Source of the DNA: JAGPUQ01 sp049325095
GTDB taxonomy: Bacteria; Pseudomonadota; Gammaproteobacteria; Pseudomonadales; Porticoccaceae
Direction of reading: 5' to 3'
NCBI GenBank assembly: GCA_049325095.1
Contig: JBMOPO010000018.1
Span: forward strand, 1-64,000
Length of the DNA: 64,000 bases
Part shown: positions 1 to 9,209 of the stretch, one piece after another
Numbering within the stretch: position 1 is the stretch's first letter
Layout: every line of letters begins with the position of its first letter
Made by a program: the position numbers and the translations under genes
The notes under the pieces: model-generated
Databases searched by the model: none
The model's input: only the letters and a program-made list of their open reading frames with translations
What the model was told of the DNA's origin: nothing

Positions 1-63
1 CCTTCTCCAGCATGCGCGCTGCCCGTAGCCGTCGCCGTTGGAGTGCGTTCAGATCGCGTTTCA
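1..63 (-). CDS. Putative IS630-type transposase, N-terminal fragment
   Basis: Only the first 21 codons lie in the window; the rest runs off the left edge. The peptide starts MKRDLNALQRRRLRAARMLE, which resembles the N-terminus of helix-turn-helix transposases of the IS630 group (MK..L..LE.RR..AARLLEKG pattern). A Shine-Dalgarno-like GGAGCGAG lies directly upstream of the ATG at 63. The 120 bp between this start and rmuC are less GC-rich than the surroundings, as expected for an insertion-sequence end, but I could not define an inverted repeat or target duplication. Family assignment rests on 21 residues and is tentative. Confidence 0.4.
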
Positions 64-184
64 TAACTCGCTCCGGTTGCCATTCTCACACAAACCATTT
101 GACAACCGAAACGGGAAAAAGTGTCAGCTATTTACGTAAGTCTCAATAATCGCAATGGCACCAGAACCTGCGCCGCCGCCCGGC

Positions 185-1591
185 TCAGACTTCGGCCGGA
201 TCGCCGCCGGGTGCTGCCGCCTCCGGAAGTCCCGGTGGATCGACCGTATCGCGCAGCTCGGGCGCGGTCAGCGCCCTGGTCTCCTTGGTCAGCGGCTCCA
301 GCACCTCGATCTTGTGGCCTTTTCCCACCGCTCTGAGGTCGCGAAAGCGGCGCGCCGCGGGCAATACCCGGGATTCCAGGGTGCCGACGGAATCGTTGTA
401 GGCGCCAACGGCATTGTCGAGCCCCTTGCCGACCTTGTACCAGTGCTCGGCGAGCTTGGCGATGCGGTCATAGAGGTCCCGGCCGAGTTCGGCGACCTCG
501 CGGGCGTTGGCGGCAATGGCCTCCTGGCGCCAGCCGTAGGAGACGGCCTTGAGCAGGGCGATCAGGGTGGTGGGGCTGGCGGGAATCACGCGGTTCTCCG
601 CTGCTGATTCGATCAGCGTCGGATCCTGGGTGAGAGCGGCGGAAAAGAACGCCTCTCCGGGCACGAACAGCACCACGAACTCGGGGCTGGGATCGAACTG
701 TTCGAAATAACTTTTCTTGCTCAGTTGGTCGATGTGGACGCGAATCTGGCGGGCGTGGTCCACCAGGGCCTGCTGGCGCGCGGCCTCGTCGGGCGCCTCC
801 ACGGCGCGCAGATAGGCATCCAGGGACACCTTGGCGTCGACCACCACCTGGCGGCCGCCGGGCAGTTGCACGATCAGGTCCGGACGCAGGCGGCCGCCTT
901 CGGTGGTGCGCGACACCTGTTCCTCGAAGTCGCAGTGCTCGAGCATGCCGGCGAGTTCCACCACCCGGCGCAACTGGACCTCGCCCCAGCGGCCGCGGGC
1001 CTGGGGCTGGCGCAGCGCCTTGACCAGGTCGGCGGTTTCGCGGTGCAGTTGGGGCAGATGGGTGTCGACCAGCGCCCGCAACTGGGTGTCGAGCGCGCGG
1101 TAGGCGCCGATGCGGGCCTTTTCCATCTCGTCGAGCTTGCCGTCGAATTTTTCCAGGCGCTCGCGAATGGGTTTGGTCAGGGTGTCGATGGCCTGTTCGC
1201 GGGCCTTCAATTCGGCCTTGGCGCCCTCCTGGAATTTGCCCAGGTTTTCCTGCGCCAGGCGCAGGAAGGATTCGCTGCTGGCCTTCAGCGCCTCGGCGGA
1301 GATGGCCTTGAAAGTGTCGCCGAGCTGTTCGCGGGCGCGCTCCAACAGGGCCAGTTTTTCGGCGCCGAGCCGCCGCTCGGCATCCAGCCGCTCGGTGAGG
1401 CGGGCGTTTTCGGCGCTCAGCTCGGCGAGCCGGGAGCGCGCCGTATCCAGTTCGGCGGCCAGTGCCTCGGCCCGTTGGTGGTGGGTCCGCGACTGGGCAT
1501 CGAGGTCAGCGAGCCGGGCGCGCGCCCAGGACCAGGCGCCCAGCGCACCAACCGCCAGCGCCATCACCGGCCAGAGCCATTCCGTTGTCAT
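185..1591 (-). CDS. rmuC: DNA recombination protein RmuC
   Basis: 468-aa protein. An N-terminal membrane anchor (LWPVMALAVGALGAW, residues about 5-20) is followed by a long coiled coil rich in Ala, Glu, Leu and Arg (about 25-150), then the conserved RmuC domain with the motifs GRWGEVQLRRVVE, LPGGRQVVVDAKVSLDAY and the C-terminal KEVSYGWRQE-like segment. RmuC is a nuclease-fold protein that limits inversion-type rearrangements in E. coli. I chose the ATG at 1591 because GGGAGA precedes it and the membrane segment starts there; the open frame continues far upstream only because stops are rare at this GC. It is divergent from rne. Confidence 0.9.
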   Translation of the reverse strand: MTTEWLWPVMALAVGALGAWSWARARLADLDAQSRTHHQRAEALAAELDTARSRLAELSAENARLTERLDAERRLGAEKLALLERAREQLGDTFKAISAEALKASSESFLRLAQENLGKFQEGAKAELKAREQAIDTLTKPIRERLEKFDGKLDEMEKARIGAYRALDTQLRALVDTHLPQLHRETADLVKALRQPQARGRWGEVQLRRVVELAGMLEHCDFEEQVSRTTEGGRLRPDLIVQLPGGRQVVVDAKVSLDAYLRAVEAPDEAARQQALVDHARQIRVHIDQLSKKSYFEQFDPSPEFVVLFVPGEAFFSAALTQDPTLIESAAENRVIPASPTTLIALLKAVSYGWRQEAIAANAREVAELGRDLYDRIAKLAEHWYKVGKGLDNAVGAYNDSVGTLESRVLPAARRFRDLRAVGKGHKIEVLEPLTKETRALTAPELRDTVDPPGLPEAAAPGGDPAEV

Positions 1592-2326
1592 GGGGTCTCC
1601 CACAAATCGATGGAATCTCGCCCCCCGGTCGGAGGACTCCGCGTGGCCGGCCATCACTGCCCGGGGCTGCCCTGCCATCGTCACGGACCGCCGGAATTGT
1701 GCCACGAACCGACCCCGACTCTGATCGGAGAGCGGCGGCATGCACCGCCGCGATCTGTCCGTTCCGCTTCCGGGCCGAGGAGCTGACAACCCTCGCCAAG
1801 GCCGCCCCGGCGAGCCCCGCGTCCGGCCCTCCGGGGCGGGTGGCTGGGGCGCTTTAAATGACGGCCATATTGGCGCGGTAATCAATTGAATCGGGTAACA
1901 ATTGTTGGTATATTCGCCGCCGCCGGGTGGCCCGCGCGAGTGATGCCGCCGCTGGTCCCGAAGGGACCGAACGGCACGAGTTGCTGCAGCGGGTGTCGAA
2001 GCAGACAGTCGGCCGTCGAGGCCCGCTCCCCTATGAACCCACGCCGTCGGCGTGGCGGTAATGCCGAGACGAACTTGTTGGGATAATCGGTCGTCCATGG
2101 CCAGGAGCAGCGCCCACAGCGGCGCGGAGCCCGGGGCCGGGGCGGATGATCCGCTCAGTGTCGCACGTGTTGATTGCATGGCGGGAAGCCCACTGACCAC
2201 CCTCATCCAGTTCAGGCGCAGCTGATGCGCGTCCCCCCTCCGCGCGGTTCACTGCGCCGGAAGCGTGCAGATTCGTCTCCGTTCCTACCGACACCCCTCC
2301 GGCGTAACTGATTACGCAGGATCTAC
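1592..2326. other. 735-bp divergent intergenic region with rne leader
   Basis: No convincing gene is visible between rmuC and rne. The half next to rne holds a sigma70-like promoter and would be transcribed as an approximately 405-nt leader of rne. E. coli rne also has a long 5' untranslated region (about 360 nt) through which RNase E regulates its own mRNA. The stretch 1592-1880 shows nothing I can name. Confidence 0.5.
1886..1914 (+). promoter_or_regulatory. Sigma70-like promoter for rne
   Basis: TTGAAT (1886-1891) and TATATT (1909-1914) are separated by exactly 17 bp in an unusually AT-rich patch. Predicted start of transcription is near 1921, giving a leader of about 405 nt before the rne ATG. 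Confidence 0.55.
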
Positions 2327-5155
2327 ATGAAAAGATTGCTCATCAACGCGACGCAGCCCGAAGAGCTGCGGGTCGCGCTGGTCGACGGCCAGCGCCTGTA
2401 CGACCTGGATATCGAAAACCGCGCCCGCGAACAGCGCAAGTCCAACATCTACAAGGGCGTCATCACCCGCGTCGAACCCAGCCTGGAAGCCGCCTTCGTC
2501 AACTACGGCGCGGAGAAGCACGGCTTTCTGCCCCTCAAGGAAATCGCGCGGGAGTACTTCAAGCGGCCGCCGGACGACCCGCAGGGACGGCTGAAGATCA
2601 AGGAGATCCTCGAAGAGGGGCAGGAGGTGATCGTCCAAGTCGAGAAGGAGGAGCGCGGCTCCAAGGGCGCGGCCCTGACCACTTTCGTCAGCCTGGCCGG
2701 CCGCTACATGGTGCTGATGCCCAACAACCCGCGTGCCGGCGGCATCTCCCGGCGCATCGAGGGCGAGGAGCGCGACCAGTTGCGCGACGCCATCAAGGGC
2801 CTGGAGATTCCCAAGGGCTGTGGGGTCATCGTGCGCACCGCAGGCATCGGCCGCACCCCCGAGGAACTGCAGTGGGATCTCGACTACCTGCTGCAACTGT
2901 GGCGCACCATCGAGGCCGAGGCCCGCCAGGCGAAGGCGCCCAAGTTCCTGTTTCAGGAGAGCAACGTCATCATCCGCGCGATCCGCGACTATCTGCGGCC
3001 CGACGTGGGCGAGGTGATCGTCGACAGCAGGGAGGCCTACCAGCTCGCCGCCGCCTTCATCCAGCAGGTGATGCCGGGCGAAGCCAACCGGGTGAAGTAC
3101 TACGAAGACACCATCCCGCTGTTCAACCGTTACCAGATCGAACAACAGATCGAAAGCGCCTTTCAGCGCGAGGTCAAACTGCCGTCCGGAGGCGCGCTGG
3201 TCATCGACGTGACCGAGGCCCTGGTATCGATCGACATCAATTCGGCGCGCGCCACCAAGGGCGGAGACATCGAGGAAACCGCGCTGCACACCAACCTGGA
3301 GGCCGCCGACGAAATCGCCCGGCAACTGCGCCTGCGGGATGTCGGCGGGCTGATCGTGATCGACTTCATCGACATGCTGTCGACCAAGAACCAGCGCGCG
3401 GTCGAGGACCGCATGCGCCAGGCGCTGGAGGTGGACCGCGCCCGCGTGCAACTGGGCAGGATCTCGCGCTTCGGGTTGCTGGAGATGTCCCGCCAGCGGC
3501 TGCGCCCGTCGCTGGAAGAGACGACCTTCAAGGTCTGCCCGCGCTGCCAGGGCCAGGGCACCATCCGTGGCACCAAGTCGCTCGCGCTGTCGATTCTGCG
3601 CCTGGTCGAAGAGGAGGCCCAGAAGGAGAACAGCACCCAGATCCGCGCCATCACCCCGGTGTCGGTGGCCACTTTTCTGCTCAATGAGAAGCGTCGCGCG
3701 ATCACCGAAATCGAGCACCGCCATGGCACCCGGGTGGTGATCCTGCCCAACGAATCCATGGAGACCCCGCAGTTCGAGGTGCAGCGGATCCGCGAGCAGG
3801 ACGGCATCGCGGATCTCTACAGCTATCAGGCCATCAACCAGATCGCCGCGGAGACGCGGCCGGATGTGCTGGAAACGGAAGACCGGCTGCCGCCGCCGGC
3901 AGCGCCGGCCGTGCAGTCGGTGACCCCACCGGCCCGGGCGCCGGCGCCACCGCCGGCGCCCGAAGTCGCTCCTCCCACTCCTCCCGCCGCCGCCACCCCG
4001 GCCCCCGGTCTGGCCGCCGGGGCCCGCAAGGGGTGGCTCAAGCGGCTGGTCGAATCCCTGATCGGCGCACCCGAGCCCGTCCCGATGCCCGAGCCGGTAT
4101 CGAAAGCGCGGCTGGAAGCCGGCGCGCCCAAGCCGCCCCACCGGCGCGGCGCGGCGGCGCCGAGCGCGGACGCCGAACTGCCGGCCGGAGCCGAGGGCAC
4201 GGGCCCCGGACGCCGTCGCGGCGGCCGGGGCCGCGGGCGCGGTCAGGCCGGGGCTGCGGAACCCGTACCGCCGGCGGTTGAAATCCAGACCGCCGCGGAA
4301 ACCGCCGGGGAGGAATCGAGGGCCGAACGCTCGTCGCGGAGCCGCCGGCGCCGCCGCCAGCCCCGCGCCGAGGCCGGCGCGGACGCGGCGGTCGCTGCGC
4401 CGGTACCGGAGCAGGAACTCGACACCGCAGAAGCCGATGCCGCACCCGCCGGCCGCCCCCCGCGCCGTCCGGAAACCGGCCGCCGGGAGCCGAGAAGGCG
4501 CCGCGAGCGGCAGGCACTGCCTGACCAGGCCCCGGTGACCGCCGGCCTCGCCGAGCACACCCGCGGCGCAGACCAGGACAGCGCGGAGCCGGCCGGCGCC
4601 CCGAGCGCGCCAGACGAACTTTTCCCGGCGATCGCTAGCGGGGAAGCCGGCGCCCCGGAAGAGCACGAGGTGCTGGTCATGGCTCCCGAGTTTCTGGCCG
4701 GGGATTCGCTCCCGTCCGCAGCCGGGACCGCCCCAGTGATGCCGGCGCAGGGAGAGGCCAGCAGCTCCGCCGCGCCGGAGGCCGGGCCCGAACCGATCGC
4801 GGCCGAGCCGATCCCGCCGGCGGCCGACACCTGGGAGCCGGTGCCGCAGGCATCGCCCCAGTTGTCGGCGCCGGTCGAGGCGCAACCCGGGTCCCGGGCG
4901 CCGGATTCCGCGCCCCCGAACCCAGCTCCGGCGGCCAATATCGGCCGGGCGAGCAACGACCCCCGCTCCTCGCCCAAGCCGGTGCGGCATCTGGAAGTGG
5001 TGTCGGCGCGCATCGAGGTGCCGCTGTCGGGGTTCCTGGACACCAGCCGGCCCGCGCCCCTGGCGGTCCAGCGCATCGATCTGCCGCGCCCCGCCAACGA
5101 CCCGCGCCGGGCGCGCGAGCGGGCGGATCTGCACGCCGGGGACAACCCGGGCTGA
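2327..5155 (+). CDS. rne: Ribonuclease E
   Basis: 942-aa endoribonuclease that cleaves single-stranded AU-rich RNA and, in relatives, scaffolds the degradosome at the inner membrane. The N-terminal catalytic half is complete: MKRLLINA start, S1 domain (about 36-120), catalytic aspartates in IDINSARAT (about 303) and IVIDFIDM (about 346), and the zinc-link CPRCQGQG (about 404) that joins two protomers. From about residue 520 the protein becomes Pro/Ala/Arg/Glu-rich low complexity with an arginine-rich block (GRRRGGRGRGRG), the usual disordered RNA-binding and scaffold region, here unrelated in sequence to that of E. coli. A conserved short segment, PLSGFLDTSRPAP, lies near the C-terminus and may be a partner-binding site. 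Convergent with tal. Confidence 0.97.
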   Translation: MKRLLINATQPEELRVALVDGQRLYDLDIENRAREQRKSNIYKGVITRVEPSLEAAFVNYGAEKHGFLPLKEIAREYFKRPPDDPQGRLKIKEILEEGQEVIVQVEKEERGSKGAALTTFVSLAGRYMVLMPNNPRAGGISRRIEGEERDQLRDAIKGLEIPKGCGVIVRTAGIGRTPEELQWDLDYLLQLWRTIEAEARQAKAPKFLFQESNVIIRAIRDYLRPDVGEVIVDSREAYQLAAAFIQQVMPGEANRVKYYEDTIPLFNRYQIEQQIESAFQREVKLPSGGALVIDVTEALVSIDINSARATKGGDIEETALHTNLEAADEIARQLRLRDVGGLIVIDFIDMLSTKNQRAVEDRMRQALEVDRARVQLGRISRFGLLEMSRQRLRPSLEETTFKVCPRCQGQGTIRGTKSLALSILRLVEEEAQKENSTQIRAITPVSVATFLLNEKRRAITEIEHRHGTRVVILPNESMETPQFEVQRIREQDGIADLYSYQAINQIAAETRPDVLETEDRLPPPAAPAVQSVTPPARAPAPPPAPEVAPPTPPAAATPAPGLAAGARKGWLKRLVESLIGAPEPVPMPEPVSKARLEAGAPKPPHRRGAAAPSADAELPAGAEGTGPGRRRGGRGRGRGQAGAAEPVPPAVEIQTAAETAGEESRAERSSRSRRRRRQPRAEAGADAAVAAPVPEQELDTAEADAAPAGRPPRRPETGRREPRRRRERQALPDQAPVTAGLAEHTRGADQDSAEPAGAPSAPDELFPAIASGEAGAPEEHEVLVMAPEFLAGDSLPSAAGTAPVMPAQGEASSSAAPEAGPEPIAAEPIPPAADTWEPVPQASPQLSAPVEAQPGSRAPDSAPPNPAPAANIGRASNDPRSSPKPVRHLEVVSARIEVPLSGFLDTSRPAPLAVQRIDLPRPANDPRRARERADLHAGDNPG

Positions 5156-5171
5156 CCGAGGGCCCTCCCTC

Positions 5172-5213
5172 CCTGGCGGAGTCTCCGGTCAGCCGCCGAG
5201 ACGCTCCGCCAGG
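5172..5213. terminator. Stem-loop between rne and tal
   Basis: A perfect 10-bp inverted repeat, CCTGGCGGAG (5172-5181) and CTCCGCCAGG (5204-5213), lies in the convergent rne/tal junction. It has no T-run and its right arm lies within the last codons of tal, so it may be an RNA 3'-end stabiliser rather than an intrinsic terminator. Confidence 0.4.
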
Positions 5214-6295
5214 GTGGCCAGCAGGGAGTCGCGGGCGGCGGCAAATTTCTCCACCCCTTCCCGTTCGAGCTGCTCGGCGACCTCCTCCAGATCAATCCCG
5301 GCGGCAGCCAGCCGCGCCCGCCCGGCGGGCGCCTCGGCAAGCCCCAGCGCCAGCCGCGCCGCGGGATCGCCGTGGTCGCGGTAGGCATCCAGGGTCGCCG
5401 GCGGCAGGGTGGTGATGGTGTCGGGCGCGATCAGTTCCTCGACGTAGCGCACGTCGGAATAGGCCGGATCCTTGGTCGAGGTCGAGGCCCACAGCAGGCG
5501 CTGGGGGCTGGCGCCCGCCGCGGCGAGCCGGCGCCAGCGTGCGCCGTCGGTCCACTCCAGATAGTGCGCGTAGGCCAGCCTCGCGCTGACCACCGCAGCG
5601 GTACCGCGCAGCGAGCGCAGCGCCACGTCTCGGGTGGCGAGCGCATCGATGCGCGCATCGACCAGGGTGTCGATGCGGCTGATGAAGAAACTGGCCACCG
5701 ATTGGATTCCCGCCACCGGTTGCCCCCGCCGCAGTCTGGACTCCAACCCACCCAGGAAAGCGTCCACCACCGCCCGATAGCGGCTGACCGAGAACAGCAG
5801 GGTGACATTGATATTGAGCCCCTCGCCGATCAGGCGTTCGATGGCCGCGAGCCCGGCCCTGGTGCCCGGCACCTTGACCATCAGATTGTCCCGGCCCACC
5901 GCCGCCCGGAGCGCCCGGGCCTCCCGCACCGTGGCCTCGACTTCGTCGGCCAGGTCGGGCGCCACCTCGAGGCTGACCAGACCCGCGCTGCCCCCGCTGG
6001 CACGCCACTGCGGCAGCAGCACATCCGCCGCCAGGCGCACATCCTCCGTGGTCAGGTCCTGGTACGCTTGGAGTGCATCCGCCCCTTGGGCGCGCAATTC
6101 GGCCAGGCGCCCGTCGTAGCAATGGTGGCGGGTGATGGCGTCTTCGAAGATGCTGGGGTTGGAAGTGATTCCGGCCAGCCCGTCGTCATGGACCATGGCT
6201 GCCAAGCGACCCTCGGCGATCAGATCGCGGCGGATGTAGTCGAGCCATACCTGTTGGCCGAAGCGGCGCAATTCCAGCAAGGGATTGGGTTTCAT
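5189..6295 (-). CDS. tal: Transaldolase
   Basis: 368-aa enzyme of the non-oxidative pentose phosphate pathway that moves a dihydroxyacetone unit from sedoheptulose 7-phosphate to glyceraldehyde 3-phosphate. Visible signatures are GITSNPSIFEDAI near the N-terminus and the Schiff-base lysine in NLMVKVPGT. At about 370 aa it belongs to the longer transaldolase subfamily found in cyanobacteria, actinobacteria and some proteobacteria rather than the 317-aa E. coli type. The ATG at 6295 is preceded by AGGAG at good spacing; the frame stays open upstream without meaning. It is monocistronic and convergent with rne. Confidence 0.93.
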   Translation of the reverse strand: MKPNPLLELRRFGQQVWLDYIRRDLIAEGRLAAMVHDDGLAGITSNPSIFEDAITRHHCYDGRLAELRAQGADALQAYQDLTTEDVRLAADVLLPQWRASGGSAGLVSLEVAPDLADEVEATVREARALRAAVGRDNLMVKVPGTRAGLAAIERLIGEGLNINVTLLFSVSRYRAVVDAFLGGLESRLRRGQPVAGIQSVASFFISRIDTLVDARIDALATRDVALRSLRGTAAVVSARLAYAHYLEWTDGARWRRLAAAGASPQRLLWASTSTKDPAYSDVRYVEELIAPDTITTLPPATLDAYRDHGDPAARLALGLAEAPAGRARLAAAGIDLEEVAEQLEREGVEKFAAARDSLLATLAERLGG

Positions 6296-6513
6296 GGCAC
6301 TGCTCCTGCGGTCTGCGGCATCCGTGGGACCATGCGGGATGCTAACAGTTGCGGGGGTGCGGCCCCATCGCCCGCCGCCCCGGACCGCACCGATCCTGGT
6401 TGGCCACCCCGCCATCGATCTGTTAGCGTTCCGGACGCCGCCGGCCGCCGGGAAACCTCTCGGGACGGCGCCGCCGGTGCGGCATCCATAACCACCATTC
6501 AGGGAGACCACCA

Positions 6514-6954
6514 ATGACCCAGCCACTCGATCCGCCGCTGCGCCTCGCCGGCCGCTGCGCGCCCCTCCTCGGGCGCCTGCTGATCGCGGCCGTGTTCATC
6601 CCCGCCGGCCTGATGAAGATCCCCGGCTTCGAGGGCACCGCCGCCTACATGGCGGCCAAGGGCCTGCCGCTGGTGCCCGCGCTCCTGGTGGCCACCATCC
6701 TCATCGAGGTGGGCTGCGGTCTGCTCATCCTGCTCGGCTGGCGCGCCCGCGAGGCCGCCCTGGTGCTGTTTCTGTTCCTGATCCCGGTGACGGTGATCTT
6801 TCACGGCTTCTGGGGCATCGAGGATGCGGCCGCGAAGGCTGCCGAACAGCGGGCGTTCATGAAGAACGTCGGCATCATGGGCGGGGTGCTGATGATCGCC
6901 GGCCTCGGTTCCGGCCCGTTCAGTCTGCAACGGCGGAACCTCTCGACCCCCTGA
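6514..6954 (+). CDS. DoxX family membrane protein
   Basis: 146-aa inner-membrane protein with four hydrophobic segments (about 18-35, 52-72, 78-97 and 117-135). The DoxX signature LGRLLIAAVFIPAGLMKI(P)GF at the N-terminus and the later VFHGFWG-like stretch match this family, whose members are variously linked to thiosulfate:quinone oxidoreductase subunits and redox stress. A GGGAGACC ribosome-binding site precedes the ATG. No partner subunit is adjacent, so the specific role is unknown. It is divergent from tal and followed after about 90 bp by the metallopeptidase. Confidence 0.85.
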   Translation: MTQPLDPPLRLAGRCAPLLGRLLIAAVFIPAGLMKIPGFEGTAAYMAAKGLPLVPALLVATILIEVGCGLLILLGWRAREAALVLFLFLIPVTVIFHGFWGIEDAAAKAAEQRAFMKNVGIMGGVLMIAGLGSGPFSLQRRNLSTP

Positions 6955-7046
6955 GAGGTCCACCGCTCGCGGCGGCGATCCCGGAGGACGCCGCCGCCCT
7001 CCCCCAGCCACAGATGCACACCCTGCCCCGATCCGGAGATCGCTCC

Positions 7047-9053
7047 ATGCGCATGCCCCGACTGCTCCTCGCGATGACGCTGGCCCTGGCCGGATGCGGC
7101 CAACCGGATGGTCGGGAATCCGGCATCGACCGCGGCGGCATGAACCCGCAGGTGGCGCCCGGCGATGATTTTTTCGAATACGCCAACGGCACCTGGATGC
7201 GGGAGACCGAAATTCCGCCGGATCGCAGCGCCTGGGGCTCGTTCACCATCGTCCAGGAGCGGAATCTGCAATGGCTGCACGACATCGCCCGCCGCGCGGT
7301 CGGCGCCAGGGATCCGGAGCGGGCCCGGGTCGGCGCCCTCTACGCCGCCTTCATGGACGAGCAGCGCATCGCCGAACGCGGGCTGCAGCCGCTGGCGGAC
7401 GAGCTCGCCGCCATCGCCGGGCTGGAGAGCCATCGGCAGGTCGCCGCCTACTTCGGGCACGCGAGCCTGCTCGGCGTGGGATCGCCGCTGGGGGTCTGGG
7501 TCGATCAGGACGCCCGCGACGCGACCCGCTACCTGCTCTACTTCGAACAGGGCGGACTGGGGCTGCCCGACCGGGAGTACTACTTCGACACCAGCGCCCG
7601 CGGGCGGGAAATCCTGGCCGCCTACCGCGGGTTCATCGCCGCACTGCTGTCCCTCGCGGGCCATCCCGAGCCCGCGGCCGCCGCGGAGCGGATCATCGGC
7701 CTGGAGACGCGCCTCGCCGAACACCAATGGTCCCGGGTCGACAATCGAGATGTCGAGAAGACCTACAACCCCCATGCGGCCGACCAGCTCCGCCACCTGC
7801 TGGGCGAGTACGCCCTGGACGACTTTCTGCGCGCACAGCGGCTCGAGGTGCCGGCCACGGCGGTGGTCCGCCAGCCCAGCTACGTCGCCGCCCTCAATGC
7901 GCTGTTTGGGGACGTGGAGGTCCCGCTGTGGCGCGACTACCTGCAATTGCGGCTGCTGACCGCCTATGCGCCCTACCTGCCGCCCGCCTTCGAACAGCTC
8001 CATTTCGACTTCTATCAACGCACCCTCAACGGCCAGCAGCAACCCCAGGAGCGCTGGAAGCGGGCCATCGAGGTGCTCAACGGACAGATCGGCGAACTGC
8101 TGGGCAAGCTGTATGTGGCCGAGCATTTTCCGCCCGCCGCCAAGCAGCGGATGCAGACCCTGGTGGGCCACCTGCTCGATGCCTACCGGATATCCATCAG
8201 CCAGCTCGACTGGATGAGCGCCAAAACCCGCGCCCACGCCCTGCGCAAGCTCGAGCGTTTCACGCCCAAGATCGGCTACCCCGACCGCTGGCGGGACTTC
8301 GGCGCGCTGCGGCTGCGCGACGACGATCTGATCGGCAACATCCGGGCGATCGCGGCCTTCAACCACGACTACGAAATCGCCAAGCTGGGCCGGCCGGTGG
8401 ACCGGGACGAGTGGTTCATGCCGCCGCAGCAAGTCAATGCCTACTACAACCCGGGAATGAATGAAATTGTGTTTCCGGCCGGCATCCTGCAGCCACCGTT
8501 CTTCAACATGGCCGCCGACGACGCGGTCAACTACGGTGCCATCGGCGCCGTCATCGGCCACGAAATCGGCCATGGCTTCGATGACCAGGGCAGCAAGTAC
8601 GACGGCGACGGCAATCTCCGCAACTGGTGGACCGACGCCGACCGGGAGCGCTTCGAACGCCGCACCGCCCGGCTGATCGCCCAGTACGATCAGTACGAGG
8701 TGCTGCCGGGCCTCAAGGTCAACGGCACCCTGTCGCTCGGCGAAAACATCGGCGATCTGGGCGGGCTGGGGATCGCCTTCACCGCCTACCGGATGTCGCT
8801 GGGCGGCGCGGACGACCCGGTCCTCGACGGCTTCTCCGGCGAGCAGCGGGTTTTTCTGGGCTGGGCCCAGGCGTGGCGGGTGAAACGCCGCGACGAACTG
8901 GCCGAACGCCTGCTGCGGGTGGCGCCGCATGCGCCGCCGAAATTCCGCGTCAACGGGGTGGTGCGCAACATCGACGCCTTTTACCGGGCGTTCGCGGTCA
9001 CCCCGGAAAATGCGCTCTACCTGCCGCCGGATCAGCGGGTCCGCATCTGGTGA
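7047..9053 (+). CDS. M13 (neprilysin/PepO) family metallopeptidase, predicted lipoprotein
   Basis: 668-aa zinc endopeptidase. The N-terminus MRMPRLLLAMTLALAGC is a lipoprotein signal peptide with lipobox LAGC, so the mature enzyme should be membrane-anchored in the periplasm. Zinc ligands are in HEIGH (about residue 505), followed by GFDDQG; the third ligand is the glutamate of ENIGDLGG about 60 residues later. NAYYNPGMNEIVFPAGILQ just upstream is the substrate-cleft motif typical of the family, and length matches bacterial PepO proteins. I chose ATG 7047 over an in-frame ATG at 7014 because the signal peptide begins there and CGGAGAT lies 8-9 nt upstream. Confidence 0.93.
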   Translation: MRMPRLLLAMTLALAGCGQPDGRESGIDRGGMNPQVAPGDDFFEYANGTWMRETEIPPDRSAWGSFTIVQERNLQWLHDIARRAVGARDPERARVGALYAAFMDEQRIAERGLQPLADELAAIAGLESHRQVAAYFGHASLLGVGSPLGVWVDQDARDATRYLLYFEQGGLGLPDREYYFDTSARGREILAAYRGFIAALLSLAGHPEPAAAAERIIGLETRLAEHQWSRVDNRDVEKTYNPHAADQLRHLLGEYALDDFLRAQRLEVPATAVVRQPSYVAALNALFGDVEVPLWRDYLQLRLLTAYAPYLPPAFEQLHFDFYQRTLNGQQQPQERWKRAIEVLNGQIGELLGKLYVAEHFPPAAKQRMQTLVGHLLDAYRISISQLDWMSAKTRAHALRKLERFTPKIGYPDRWRDFGALRLRDDDLIGNIRAIAAFNHDYEIAKLGRPVDRDEWFMPPQQVNAYYNPGMNEIVFPAGILQPPFFNMAADDAVNYGAIGAVIGHEIGHGFDDQGSKYDGDGNLRNWWTDADRERFERRTARLIAQYDQYEVLPGLKVNGTLSLGENIGDLGGLGIAFTAYRMSLGGADDPVLDGFSGEQRVFLGWAQAWRVKRRDELAERLLRVAPHAPPKFRVNGVVRNIDAFYRAFAVTPENALYLPPDQRVRIW

Positions 9054-9102
9054 TCCGGGCCCGCCTCAGCGCCAGCGAATCTTGCCGCTGCGCTCGGCAG
9101 CT

Positions 9103-9173
9103 CGCATTCCGGCGGTGCTCGCAATCCTCAGGTACTGCAATACACTGCGGCTGCTCCGCTGCGGCGGAATGCG
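9103..9173. repeat. Palindromic element in the convergent gap
   Basis: The 156-bp gap between the metallopeptidase and secF holds a palindrome with outer arms CGCATTCCG (9103-9111) and CGGAATGCG (9165-9173), plus inner complementary GC stretches. It looks like a dispersed palindromic repeat that could end transcription from both sides. Confidence 0.5.
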
Positions 9174-9209
9174 ACCCGCTTTCGCTCGCGACGCAATCTT
9201 CACCGGCGC

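Noticed and set aside
2312..5134. A 940-codon open frame antisense to rne
   Set aside because: Arises from GC-rich codon bias opposite a clear RNase E gene; the translation is low-complexity and matches no family. The same applies to long antisense frames opposite rnr (17169-19961), the tape measure (26717-28564, 28949-31219), the transposase (50760-52874), emrB (56245-58464) and fadH (59727-62297).
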